Shown here: positions 1 to 8,335 of the stretch, in pieces
Numbering within the stretch: position 1 is the stretch's first letter
How the letters are laid out: each line of letters starts with the position of its first letter
NCBI GenBank assembly: GCA_947625515.1
Contig: CANQOO010000001.1
Location: 62,001-126,000, forward strand
DNA length: 64,000 bases
From: an uncultured Clostridia bacterium
Lineage (GTDB): Bacteria > Bacillota > Clostridia > Christensenellales > UBA1242
Direction of reading: 5' to 3'
Translations under genes and position numbers: made by a program
Notes under the pieces: generated by a model
Databases searched by the model: none
What the model was told of the DNA's origin: nothing
Seen by the model: only the letters and a program-made list of their open reading frames with translations

Positions 1-740
1 GGTTTGATTATAATAATAAATCAAGGGCGGTGTGCTATATTCAGCCGCTTAGCGTTGATGGAAAGGACTTTGTGGAATTTACGGGTGATGAAAGTGGCAC
101 ACTCAGCAAGCAGTTTGACCCAATTGACCTAGATTTCCAAATTGACAGTAAAGTAGTGAATGATATGAAAGGAACACTATTGCACGAGGGTATTGTAACT
201 GAAAATGAATTTCAAATGTCTAAACTCAGTTTTGATGGACCTCGTTTCAATATATTTTTTGCTGTTATAAATCTTGATGGTGATGCGGAACTTCCAGTGC
301 AATGCAATATTCAAAATTATACCAGTAGCGGAGATGCTGAATTCGAGCTTATATATGGGCCAACCGACAACGAAATTTTTGATCATGAATTTTCGGATGA
401 CTTACCGGTTGATGACGTAGTTCCTACTCAATCAGAAACTATGACTTTTTCGCAATATGCTGCTGAACTCAAACAGCAACTTAGTAGCAAGTGGAATGGA
501 AAATTTCCATACTATTATGAGAAATACGTGAATGGTGAATCTGCTTATTTTTTGGATGGGAATGCTTCAAATGAATTCTTGGCTGTTATTGGAACATATA
601 TTGAAAAAAGATTCCCGGGGATGTATGGTCTTCCTTCAAGTATAGATACGTTTCGATTTCTTATGAGTTCTGTGCTTCAGAATGCAATTAAAGAAGTCGC
701 ATTCTCTGGCGATATCAGCCTCACGTTAGGGACATTCTGA
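1..740 (+). CDS. Secreted SipW-like family surface protein, 5'-truncated by window edge
   Basis: The ORF track starts this gene at a GTG (30), but the frame is open to the window edge (FDYNNKSRA precedes VCYIQPL), so the true start lies outside. It is a close paralogue of the minus-strand gene at 16142-17068. Both share CYIQPL, EFTG(D/N)ESGTLSKQFDP, LDFQIDSKVV, SETMTFSQYA, YFLDG, and end in FSGDISLTLGTF. By analogy the missing N-terminus probably carries a signal peptide of the MKKKIW...AATSVGITLAAL kind, making this an exported protein. The visible part is acidic and probably beta-rich, with no membrane segment. Function is unknown. An almost identical terminator follows both paralogues. Confidence 0.7.
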   Translation, partial: FDYNNKSRAVCYIQPLSVDGKDFVEFTGDESGTLSKQFDPIDLDFQIDSKVVNDMKGTLLHEGIVTENEFQMSKLSFDGPRFNIFFAVINLDGDAELPVQCNIQNYTSSGDAEFELIYGPTDNEIFDHEFSDDLPVDDVVPTQSETMTFSQYAAELKQQLSSKWNGKFPYYYEKYVNGESAYFLDGNASNEFLAVIGTYIEKRFPGMYGLPSSIDTFRFLMSSVLQNAIKEVAFSGDISLTLGTF

Positions 741-771
741 GACTAAGGTGCAAGAAAAATTAGCCTATCAG

Positions 772-803
772 AAAAGTGTGGCCATGCGGTCACATTTTTT
801 TTG
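772..803 (+). terminator. Rho-independent terminator of the truncated surface-protein gene
   Basis: AGTGTGGCC-ATGC-GGTCACATT forms a 9-bp stem with two G-U pairs and is followed by a T run. The same hairpin sequence ends the paralogous minus-strand gene near 16.1 kb. Confidence 0.8.
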
Positions 804-994
804 GCTTGAAGTCTTTTTAGTTTTTAGGTTATCGCTTTTAGTTGAACTTCTTAATTTGTTTAAATTGGACTTTTTAATTTTGGGCTTTTAATTAAAGTTT
901 AATTTGTAATTTATCATTTTAAGATATTTTTTTTGCAGACATTTCTCCGCTTGTCACTTTTTTTGAAATTTTTTGATAAATTCTGTCATTTCGT

Positions 995-1024
995 TTGCGT
1001 CTAGGGTGAAAAGTTTGATATAAT
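995..1024 (+). promoter_or_regulatory. Probable promoter of ppdK
   Basis: A perfect TATAAT (1019-1024) lies 32 bases before the ppdK ATG. A weak -35 (TTGCGT, 995-1000) sits at 18-bp spacing. The short leader carries an AAGGAGA ribosome binding site. Confidence 0.5.
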
Positions 1025-1056
1025 ATGCTCGTAATAAAAATCAAGGAGAAAGTTTT

Positions 1057-3702
1057 ATGAAAAAATATGTTTATCTTTTCAAAGAAGCTGACGGCAAAGA
1101 CAAGGCCATGTTCGGCGGAAAGGGCGCAAACCTTGCAGAAATGACAAAAATTGGTCTGCCGGTGCCACAGGGCTTCACAATCACAACTGAGGCGTGCACA
1201 AAATATTATGACGACGGCCGTCAGATCAATGACGACATCAAGGCTCAGATTGAGGCTCACCTTGCAAAAATCGAAAAAATGACAGGCAAGACTTTTGGTG
1301 ACCCAACCAATCCGCTGCTTGTTTCCGTTCGCTCGGGGGCACGCGTTTCCATGCCTGGCATGATGGACACCATCCTCAACCTCGGCCTCAACGACCAAGT
1401 TGTTGTTGGACTTGCAAAACTGACAAACAACGAGCGTTTTGCTTATGATTCCTATCGCCGCTTCATCCAAATGTTCAGCGATGTTGTTATGATGCAGCCA
1501 AAAGATAAATATGAAAGAATTTTGGACGATATCAAACAGAAAAAAGGCGTCAAATATGACAAAGACCTCAGTGCTGACGACCTGAAAGAAATTGTAAAAC
1601 TTTTCAAAAAACTTTATAAAGAAAATCAGAAGAAAGATTTCCCACAAGACCCACGCGAACAACTTATCGAGGCTGTTAAGGCCGTGTTCCGCTCTTGGGA
1701 TAACGAGCGTGCAAATGTATATCGCAAAATGCACGACATCCCATACAGCTGGGGCACTGCTGTCAATGTGCAGTCCATGGTGTTCGGAAATATGGGCGAT
1801 GACAGCGGAACGGGCGTTGCGTTCACAAGAAACCCTTCCACTGGCGAAAACAAACTTTATGGCGAATATTTGATGAACGCTCAGGGCGAGGACGTGGTTG
1901 CCGGCATCCGCACACCACAACCTATTGCTCAACTTGAACAGCAAAACCCAGAAGTTTACAAAGAATTTGTTGCCATTGCAAAGAAACTTGAAAACCACTA
2001 TAAAGACATGCAGGATATGGAATTCACCATTGAACGCGGAAAACTTTATATGCTTCAAACAAGAAATGGCAAAAGAACTGCCAAGGCCGCTCTTAAAATT
2101 GCCGTTGACCTTGTTGCTGAAAAGATGATTGATGAAAAACAAGCACTTTTGATGCTGGATCCAAAACAACTGGATGCTCTGCTGCACCCAACATTTGTTG
2201 ATAAAGCCCTTAAAGCCGCAAAAGTTATTGGCGAGGGGCTGCCGGCTTCTCCTGGTGCCGCAAGCGGAAAAATTTGCTTCACCGCTGAAAAAGCAAAAGC
2301 AGAAGGCGGAAAGAAGGGCAAGGTTGTGCTTGTCCGTCTGGAAACAAGCCCAGAAGATATCGAAGGCATGGCTGCCAGCCAGGGCGTTTTGACGGTTCGC
2401 GGAGGAATGACCTCTCACGCCGCCGTTGTCGCTCGCGGAATGGGCACTTGCTGTGTGGCAGGTTGCGGGGCAATCAAGTTTGCTGACGATGGAAAATCGT
2501 TCACACTTGGCGGAAAGAAATATAAAGAGGGTGACGTCATCTCCTTCGACGGCTCAACGGGAAAAATCTATGATGGCGAAGTTGCCACCGAAGAAGCAAA
2601 AATTTCTGGCGAGTTTGCCACAATCATGCAGTGGGCAGACAAATTCCGCGACCTTCAAATCCGCACAAATGCCGACAATCCAAAAGATACGGCTGTTGCG
2701 TTCAACTTTGGCGCAGAGGGCGTTGGACTTTGCAGAACTGAACATATGTTCTTTGAAGCAGACAGAATCCCTGCAGTGCGTGAAATGATTGTTTCCACAA
2801 CAACTGAAGAACGCAAAAAAGCACTCAAAAAACTTCTTCCAATGCAACTTAAAGATTTCAAGGGCATCTTCAAGGCAATGAAGGGTCGTCCAGTGACAAT
2901 CCGTTTCTTGGACCCACCTCTTCACGAATTCCTGCCTCATGAGGACGCTGAAATCAAGGCTCTTGCAAAAGAAATGGGCCTCACTTTTGAAGGATTGAAG
3001 GCAACTGTTCAAAGTTTGCACGAATTTAACCCAATGATGGGTCACCGCGGACTCCGTCTGGCTGTCACATATCCAGAAATTGCTGAAATGCAGACAGAAG
3101 CCGTCATCCGTGCAGCCATTGAGGTGCAAAAAGAGGACAAACTGAATGTTGTGCCTGAAATCATGATTCCGCTCACTTGCGACAGCGTGGAATTTAAATA
3201 TGTGAAAGACATTGTCACCGCAACTGCTGACCGCGTTCTTGCCGAGCATAAAGTGCAGATGAAATATAAAGTCGGCACCATGATTGAAATTCCTCGTGCA
3301 GCCATCACCGCTGACGAAATTGCTAAACATGCAGAATTCTTCTCATTCGGCACAAACGACCTCACTCAAATGACATTCGGCTTCTCTCGTGACGATGCTG
3401 GAAAATTCCTTGACACATATTATGAAAAGAAAATTTTTGAAAGCGACCCATTTGCTCGCCTTGACCAAAACGGCGTAGGCAAACTTGTCAGAATCGCTGC
3501 CGAACTTGGACGCTCAACACGCCCAGACATCAAACTCGGCATCTGCGGCGAACATGGTGGTGACCCATCTTCTGTTGAATTCTGCCATAAAGCAGGCCTC
3601 AACTATGTTTCTTGCTCGCCATATCGCGTGCCAATCGCTCGTCTTGCCGCTGCCCAAGCCGCAATCAAATTCCCACGCAAAAAGGGCTTGTTCTCCAGAT
3701 AA
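1057..3702 (+). CDS. ppdK: Pyruvate, phosphate dikinase
   Basis: Cytoplasmic enzyme that interconverts pyruvate + ATP + Pi and phosphoenolpyruvate + AMP + PPi. Anaerobic Clostridia use it in glycolysis or gluconeogenesis. The 881-residue length fits the family (about 875). The N-terminal nucleotide-binding domain shows GGKGANLAEM and SVRSGARVSMPGMMDT. The central phospho-histidine domain has GGMTSHAAVVARG with catalytic His454. The C-terminal TIM barrel ends with FGTNDLTQMTFGFSRDD and GICGEHGGDP, containing the catalytic Cys and Mg-binding residues. The start is fixed by AAGGAGA upstream of ATG 1057. It appears monocistronic, between its own promoter and a bidirectional terminator. The long antisense ORF at 919-2418 is a codon-usage shadow. 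Confidence 0.98.
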   Translation: MKKYVYLFKEADGKDKAMFGGKGANLAEMTKIGLPVPQGFTITTEACTKYYDDGRQINDDIKAQIEAHLAKIEKMTGKTFGDPTNPLLVSVRSGARVSMPGMMDTILNLGLNDQVVVGLAKLTNNERFAYDSYRRFIQMFSDVVMMQPKDKYERILDDIKQKKGVKYDKDLSADDLKEIVKLFKKLYKENQKKDFPQDPREQLIEAVKAVFRSWDNERANVYRKMHDIPYSWGTAVNVQSMVFGNMGDDSGTGVAFTRNPSTGENKLYGEYLMNAQGEDVVAGIRTPQPIAQLEQQNPEVYKEFVAIAKKLENHYKDMQDMEFTIERGKLYMLQTRNGKRTAKAALKIAVDLVAEKMIDEKQALLMLDPKQLDALLHPTFVDKALKAAKVIGEGLPASPGAASGKICFTAEKAKAEGGKKGKVVLVRLETSPEDIEGMAASQGVLTVRGGMTSHAAVVARGMGTCCVAGCGAIKFADDGKSFTLGGKKYKEGDVISFDGSTGKIYDGEVATEEAKISGEFATIMQWADKFRDLQIRTNADNPKDTAVAFNFGAEGVGLCRTEHMFFEADRIPAVREMIVSTTTEERKKALKKLLPMQLKDFKGIFKAMKGRPVTIRFLDPPLHEFLPHEDAEIKALAKEMGLTFEGLKATVQSLHEFNPMMGHRGLRLAVTYPEIAEMQTEAVIRAAIEVQKEDKLNVVPEIMIPLTCDSVEFKYVKDIVTATADRVLAEHKVQMKYKVGTMIEIPRAAITADEIAKHAEFFSFGTNDLTQMTFGFSRDDAGKFLDTYYEKKIFESDPFARLDQNGVGKLVRIAAELGRSTRPDIKLGICGEHGGDPSSVEFCHKAGLNYVSCSPYRVPIARLAAAQAAIKFPRKKGLFSR

Positions 3703-3773
3703 GTCGTGGCGGTTTGAGAAACTTAAAAATTGCATGTCACGTTTAATTTGATTAAACTTATTTGATAAAAAAT

Positions 3774-3804
3774 AAAAAAAGCACAAATTTTTGTGCTTTT
3801 TTGT
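3774..3804. terminator. Bidirectional terminator between ppdK and the ankyrin gene
   Basis: AAAAAAAGCACAAATTTTTGTGCTTTTTT is a GCACAAA/TTTGTGC hairpin flanked by A and T runs, so it can serve both convergent genes. Confidence 0.85.
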
Positions 3805-3815
3805 TTTTGTGGATT

Positions 3816-4691
3816 TTATAAATCTTTTCCTTTTAAATTTTGAGTTGTTTTTCCAAAAACTTGATCGATATATTTATTCATCTTGTCAAACATCTCGCTT
3901 TTTGCAACATCAATTTTTGTATGATCATTTCCATACTGCTTTGCACATTTTTCACTGTCAAAATAATATCCAAGTGCCAGGCGATAGTTTCTTGCCATAT
4001 TTGTATCTTGCAGTTGTTCTTTTGTCAACTCAAAGAATTTTTGAGGATTGTCATAGATTGCAACAAGTTCTAGCATTTTTGAACAATAACTACCACGACC
4101 GAGATTACTTTCTAGGTCTGCCTGCGTGACTTTTGCACCGTTTTCAACCAATTTGTCAAAAATGTCGTTATAATCGCAATATGCCAAAACACTTCGACCT
4201 TTGTTGTCCAACATGGTGGCAAAATCGTCTTTGACAAATGTTTCAAAAATATAATTCACACAATCAAGTCGATTTTGGTGAATGGTTGCACTTTCCTTAG
4301 GATTGGCTCTTTGAACGGCATACATCAAAATGTTTTTTCCATCAGCATCTTTTGCCGTAATTGTCCCATGGGAAGCAATCACTTTTGCAACGTCAAGTTC
4401 AGCATTCATAAATGCTTTGTGAATTGGCAAAACATGATTGTCTGCCTCGCGATCATCCAGCATGGCACCCTTTCTGATCAGATATTCCACCATTTGTGGA
4501 TTTCTAGGCAATTCATAAAGACTGAAGAAATCAGGACGATATTTGAGAATGAAATCATGCTTTGTCAGTTTATCTAATTTTTTGAAATCCCCATTTTCAA
4601 TGGCTTCAAGAATTTGCTTTTCTTTTTTCTTCCACTTGGCGTCTGCTTTTGACAGTCCCCACTTTCCGTCATATGAATATCTAATTGCCAT
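3816..4691 (-). CDS. Ankyrin-repeat-like protein of unknown function
   Basis: A 291-residue protein with a charged N-terminus (KWKKKEKQILEAIENGDFKKLDKL), followed by helical repeats of ankyrin type: FSLYELPRNPQMVEYLIRKGA, LPIHKAFMNAELDVAKVIASHG, KDADGKNILMYAVQR, LDNKGRSVLAYCDYNDIFDKLVENGA. The repeats are degenerate. No signal peptide or membrane segment is visible, so it is probably cytoplasmic and acts in protein-protein contacts. The start is supported by GGAGGTG just upstream and a good promoter. It stands alone between two terminators, so context says nothing about its partner. The C-terminal third (YYFDSEKCAKQYGND...) matches nothing I recognise. Confidence 0.7.
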   Translation of the reverse strand: MAIRYSYDGKWGLSKADAKWKKKEKQILEAIENGDFKKLDKLTKHDFILKYRPDFFSLYELPRNPQMVEYLIRKGAMLDDREADNHVLPIHKAFMNAELDVAKVIASHGTITAKDADGKNILMYAVQRANPKESATIHQNRLDCVNYIFETFVKDDFATMLDNKGRSVLAYCDYNDIFDKLVENGAKVTQADLESNLGRGSYCSKMLELVAIYDNPQKFFELTKEQLQDTNMARNYRLALGYYFDSEKCAKQYGNDHTKIDVAKSEMFDKMNKYIDQVFGKTTQNLKGKDL

Positions 4692-4717
4692 ATAATTAAC
4701 ACCTCCAATTTTTTTTC

Positions 4718-4747
4718 AGTATAAAACAAGATTTGGAGCCGTGTCAA
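4718..4747 (-). promoter_or_regulatory. Promoter of the ankyrin-repeat gene
   Basis: On the minus strand, TTGACA (4747-4742), an 18-bp spacer and TATACT (4723-4718) lie immediately upstream of a GGAGGTG site and the ATG at 4691. Confidence 0.65.
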
Positions 4748-4844
4748 GTTTTTTCAACAAAAAACGCACTTTTTTTACAAAAGTTAATTTTTTTTGCTAA
4801 GTTTTCAGGCAATTCCTTCTGCACAAAGAGGTTTATTTATTCAT

Positions 4845-4868
4845 AGAAAAAACACCTTTCGGTGTTCA
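4845..4868 (-). terminator. Terminator downstream of veg
   Basis: On the minus strand the AACACC-GAAA-GGTGTT hairpin is followed by a T run. It lies about 115 bases past the veg stop codon. Confidence 0.7.
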
Positions 4869-4981
4869 AATTTTTTTGTCGCTGTGCAAAATTGCGGCGA
4901 TTTTTTGTTTCCTTACATTCGCGGAAGCTCGAGTCTTCTTTTTTCTGCACGGCGATGCGTGCCTGGCACAAGGTTGCCGCG

Positions 4982-5215
4982 TCACTCTTCCTTGGCAAGC
5001 ACAACGTTGCCGCACAGGACATCAAAATAGGAAAAGGTTTGCAGTTTTTCGTCCGAGGTCTTGATTGTGAACACGCTTGGATAGACGTCCTTAATCATCG
5101 CCGTCACGCTTTCAATCTTCTTGCGGCCGCGGTTGATTTTCATTTGCACACTCTGTCCTTTCATCTGTGATATCTTCAACTTGATATCGTCAAGCCCGTA
5201 GTTTATTTTTCTCAT
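4982..5215 (-). CDS. veg: Veg family protein
   Basis: A 77-residue protein matching the small Veg/DUF1021 family of Firmicutes. It shows the central GRKKIE segment and the conserved (V)YPSVFTIK, followed by FSYFDVL. In Bacillus subtilis Veg stimulates biofilm matrix gene expression and is highly expressed; its biochemical role is not settled. The family has a small beta-barrel (SH3-like) character. The start at 5215 has AAGGAGAGATT before the ATG. It is divergent from the SipL-like gene and followed by its own terminator. Confidence 0.85.
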   Translation of the reverse strand: MRKINYGLDDIKLKISQMKGQSVQMKINRGRKKIESVTAMIKDVYPSVFTIKTSDEKLQTFSYFDVLCGNVVLAKEE

Positions 5216-5331
5216 AATCTCTCCTTATGCCGATTTTTGACAACTTGACAAAAAATATTCAAAAAAAGTTCTTTTTGCAAAATGGGGCAAATACAATACC
5301 CTGAGATGAAAATCGAATTTGGAGGGTTTTT

Positions 5332-6843
5332 ATGGCTTTTGAAACAAACAAATTTATGGTGGTAAAGAAAAAGCGACTGGAAAAAAGCACGTTCTCGGTG
5401 GAGTGCAACGTGGAGACAAGCGTGGAAATTGACAAAATTTTGTCAGTTTGTCAATCTGCCCAGGCGGACAACGTGGAAATTTTGAACGGCGTGGCAAACT
5501 ATGCGGGGCATATCGACCTGTGCGTCCTGTATATGACCGTTGACGGCGAGATTGGCACGCTGAACTCTTCTTGCCCATTCACAGGCAAGTTTGAGGACGA
5601 CTTCATTTGCGTTGGCGACCGGCTGGGGATCAAGGTGGATGTTGCGGACTACGCCATTGACAGTTTCGGAAACGGGAACATCAAACTTTCGTGCGTCTGC
5701 GAGCAGTCCGGCATCCTGATTTGTGGGCGTGAAGTGGGCTGCATTGCCACCGGCGACGAAGACATTTGCATGAAAGAGGACGAGATTTTGGTCAACACGC
5801 TTGTTGGGCAGGCCCGCGAGACGTTTGCCGTGGAAAGCGAAATCTCCATCAAAGAGCCGGTGAAAAAAGTCATCACCTCGGACAGCCAGGTGTTTGTCAA
5901 AAGCGTGGAAAGCGGCGTGGATTTTGTGTCAGTTGGCGGCGAGGTAGTCACCAAAATCTTGTATTTGACCGAAAGCGACCGTTTTGAAACGGGCTACACA
6001 ACCGAGTCGTTTAAAGAAGAAGTGGAACTTGCCGGCGTCACGCGAGAGGCGGTCAGCGAAGCGGCTGCTTGCGTGCGAAGAAGTGACGTGAAATGCGAAG
6101 TGGAAAATTCCGACAAGGGTGTGGATGTGAAAATCAGCATTCCAGTCGAATTGCAGGTGACATCCTATCTTGAAAAAAATCAAGTGGTGGTCAAGGACCT
6201 ATATTCCACTGCAAACGACCTTCAAGTTTCCACCGAAAGTTTTGAGATGACGCGACAAATGCCATGCGATTTGTTTGAAGAAAAAATTGACGGCACGCTC
6301 ACTCTGGATGAAGATAGTCCGCGTGTTGACAAAATTATGTTTGTCGGCGGCAGCAATCTTGTGGTGACAAACGCATATGTCAAGGGCGGCGAAGTTTTTG
6401 TTGAGGGCGTCACCAAAACAAATGTGGTCTATCTCAACGACGAAACAAGTGCTCTTTACAGCGTTGTTGTGGAAGTGCCGTTTGTGGTCTCCGACAAAAC
6501 TGACTGCGAGGATGATGCGGAAATTTCTGTCGATGTTGTGCTGACTGATGTGGACGTTGCTGTGAAGAAAGGTCGCGAATTCTTGTTTGACGCCAAACTG
6601 AAAATCACCGTCAGCAAATTTTGCCAGGTGACTGGGGCAGTCATAAGCGGGGCACAAGTGGCAGAACCAGCCCCAGAACGCGACTGCGGCATGGAACTTG
6701 TTTTTGCCTCCGCAGGGCAAACTGCATGGGACATTGCCAAAGCCATCCGCGTGAGAGAAGAAACGGTCATCTTCCAAAATCCTGACCTTGTTTTCCCGCT
6801 TGAAAAAGATGAAAATGTGGTTGTTTTCTTCAATATGAGATGA
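5332..6843 (+). CDS. SipL-like spore morphogenesis protein (DUF3794 repeats plus LysM)
   Basis: A 503-residue protein with no signal peptide. Repeated beta-rich segments fit DUF3794/SPOCS domains (for example residues around 40-110 and 180-250: EILNGVANYAGHIDLCVLYM, VSVGGEVVTKILYLTES). A C-terminal LysM-like domain ends the chain (ASAGQTAWDIAKAIRV...IFQNPDLVFPLEKDENVVVF). This architecture is that of SipL of Clostridioides difficile, which binds the coat morphogenetic ATPase SpoIVA through its LysM domain and localises coat around the forespore. GGAGGG precedes the ATG. The next three genes (spoIIR, sleB, ypeB) are also sporulation or germination genes, which supports the call. Calling it the orthologue of SipL rather than another DUF3794-LysM paralogue is inference. 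Confidence 0.75.
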   Translation: MAFETNKFMVVKKKRLEKSTFSVECNVETSVEIDKILSVCQSAQADNVEILNGVANYAGHIDLCVLYMTVDGEIGTLNSSCPFTGKFEDDFICVGDRLGIKVDVADYAIDSFGNGNIKLSCVCEQSGILICGREVGCIATGDEDICMKEDEILVNTLVGQARETFAVESEISIKEPVKKVITSDSQVFVKSVESGVDFVSVGGEVVTKILYLTESDRFETGYTTESFKEEVELAGVTREAVSEAAACVRRSDVKCEVENSDKGVDVKISIPVELQVTSYLEKNQVVVKDLYSTANDLQVSTESFEMTRQMPCDLFEEKIDGTLTLDEDSPRVDKIMFVGGSNLVVTNAYVKGGEVFVEGVTKTNVVYLNDETSALYSVVVEVPFVVSDKTDCEDDAEISVDVVLTDVDVAVKKGREFLFDAKLKITVSKFCQVTGAVISGAQVAEPAPERDCGMELVFASAGQTAWDIAKAIRVREETVIFQNPDLVFPLEKDENVVVFFNMR

Positions 6844-7032
6844 GCTGAAATAAAAATGTTTTTCAAAAAAATATAAGAAAATCAAAAAATTTCTTGAAAA
6901 AACTAACAAAAATTAAAAACAATCAAATAAAACAACAAAAAAAATAAAATGAAAATGAAAAAAGTTAATATAAAATAAACAAAAAGTCAGAAAAATATTA
7001 AAAACCCCTTATTCAAATTTTAAAAAATTAAC

Positions 7033-7060
7033 AAAAAACGCGGAAAAAACGCGTTTTTTT
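7033..7060 (+). terminator. Terminator after the SipL-like gene
   Basis: AAAACGCG-GAAAAAA-CGCGTTTTTTT hairpin with T tail, after about 190 bases of very AT-rich DNA and before spoIIR. Confidence 0.75.
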
Positions 7061-7108
7061 CATATTATTTCAATTTTTTTCGTCAACAATGTTTTGCGGA
7101 GGAAAGTT

Positions 7109-7630
7109 ATGAAATATATTTTGGCATTTTTGGGAATTGGTGCAATTTGTGTAGGAATTTTCGCGTTTGGAAATTCTTCCAACAGCACGCAGGACTATAT
7201 GCGGATTCATGTGGTTGCAAATTCAAATTCCAGTTTTGACCAAAATGTGAAATATCTCGTCAAGGACGCAGTTGTGGAATTTTTGATTCCTTATCTTGCG
7301 GACGCTCAGACCAAAGAGGATGCTTTGGAAATTATTGAAAATAAGAAGGACTTGATTGAGGCTGTTGCCAACAGTGCTCTTGTGCAGGAAGGGGCAAACT
7401 ACTCTGCAAAAGTGACCATTGGCAGCGAAGATTTTCCAACGCGTGCGTATGGAGATTTACTTTTGGAAGAGGGCGTGTATGACGTTTTGCAAATTGTGCT
7501 TGGCTCTGGCAAGGGCGACAACTGGTGGTGCGTTGTTTTTCCAGCAGTTTGTTTTGTAAATTCATCAAATCCGCAAAATTATGAGTATATTTCAAAAATT
7601 TGGGAGATAATATGTCGTGTAACAAAATGA
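7109..7630 (+). CDS. spoIIR: Stage II sporulation protein R
   Basis: A 173-residue protein with an N-terminal hydrophobic signal segment (ILAFLGIGAICVGIFAFG) and the SpoIIR hallmarks IRVHVVANSNS-like (MRIHVVANSNSSFDQNVKYLVKDAVVEFL), YGDLLLEEGVYDVLQIVLGSGKG and NWWCVVFPAVCFV. In the family it is made in the forespore under sigma-F and secreted to the intermembrane space, where it triggers SpoIIGA to process pro-sigma-E in the mother cell. I chose the ATG at 7109 over the TTG at 7094, because GCGGAGGAAAG lies just before 7109 and would be inside the longer reading. The sleB gene follows after 13 bases, an unusual pairing. Confidence 0.92.
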   Translation: MKYILAFLGIGAICVGIFAFGNSSNSTQDYMRIHVVANSNSSFDQNVKYLVKDAVVEFLIPYLADAQTKEDALEIIENKKDLIEAVANSALVQEGANYSAKVTIGSEDFPTRAYGDLLLEEGVYDVLQIVLGSGKGDNWWCVVFPAVCFVNSSNPQNYEYISKIWEIICRVTK

Positions 7631-7643
7631 TTGGAGGAAAAAT

Positions 7644-8324
7644 ATGAAAAAACAAATTATTGCCGGGATTTCTGCGTTTTTGTTTGCCGCAATTCCGGTG
7701 ACTTCCGCAGTTGTGTTTGACCAAATACATACTTCGGAGCTGGTGGCGGAGGCGGCGTTGACAACAAGTCAAACTCGCACAGTCCAGACTAAGCTGAAAA
7801 GGTGGGGCTATTACACTGGCAAGGTGGACGGCATATATGGCAACCAAACACGCAAGGCTGTCCGATTGTTTCAGCAAAAAAATGGGCTTGCAGTGGACGG
7901 CGTTGTGGGGCCAAAAACCGCGGCGGCACTTGGCATGAGCATTGGCGGGGCAAGTGATGACAGCAGCACTTCAAGCAACGACCTTTATCTTCTTGCAAAG
8001 TGCGTGCATGCCGAAGCACGTGGAGAATCTTACACGGGGCAGGTGGCAGTGGCAGCGGTGATTTTGAACCGCGTGAAAAGTGCGTCTTTCCCAAACACCA
8101 TTGCCGGTGTGGTTTATCAGCCATACGCGTTCACAGCGGTTGCGGATGGGCAGATTAACCTTGAACCAAATCAGACGGCATACAACGCCGCACGCGATGC
8201 CCTCAATGGCTGGGACCCAACATATGGAGCACTTTATTACTATAACCCTGCCACGGCAACAAGCAAATGGATTTGGAGCAGAAAAACAACCGTCACAATT
8301 GGCAAGCACGTGTTTGCAATTTAA
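7644..8324 (+). CDS. sleB: Spore cortex-lytic enzyme SleB
   Basis: A 226-residue exported lytic transglycosylase that degrades cortex peptidoglycan at muramic-delta-lactam sites during germination. Visible in order: a signal peptide (MKKQIIAGISAFLFAAIPVTSA), a PG_binding_1 domain at about 45-95 (VQTKLKRWGYYTGKVDGIYGNQTRKAVRLFQQKNGL) and the Hydrolase_2 catalytic domain from about 112 (LAKCVHAEARGESYTGQVAVAAVILNRV, whose Glu in HAEARGE is the expected catalytic residue). Length matches the family. AGGAAAAAT precedes the ATG. It is followed directly by ypeB, the usual partner that protects and localises SleB in the dormant spore. Confidence 0.95.
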   Translation: MKKQIIAGISAFLFAAIPVTSAVVFDQIHTSELVAEAALTTSQTRTVQTKLKRWGYYTGKVDGIYGNQTRKAVRLFQQKNGLAVDGVVGPKTAAALGMSIGGASDDSSTSSNDLYLLAKCVHAEARGESYTGQVAVAAVILNRVKSASFPNTIAGVVYQPYAFTAVADGQINLEPNQTAYNAARDALNGWDPTYGALYYYNPATATSKWIWSRKTTVTIGKHVFAI

Positions 8325-8335
8325 TGAGGTGGCAT

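Noticed and set aside
919-2418. 499-residue ORF antisense to ppdK
   Set aside because: Shadow of ppdK caused by codon bias; Cys/Phe/His-rich translation, no ribosome binding site, no family resemblance.
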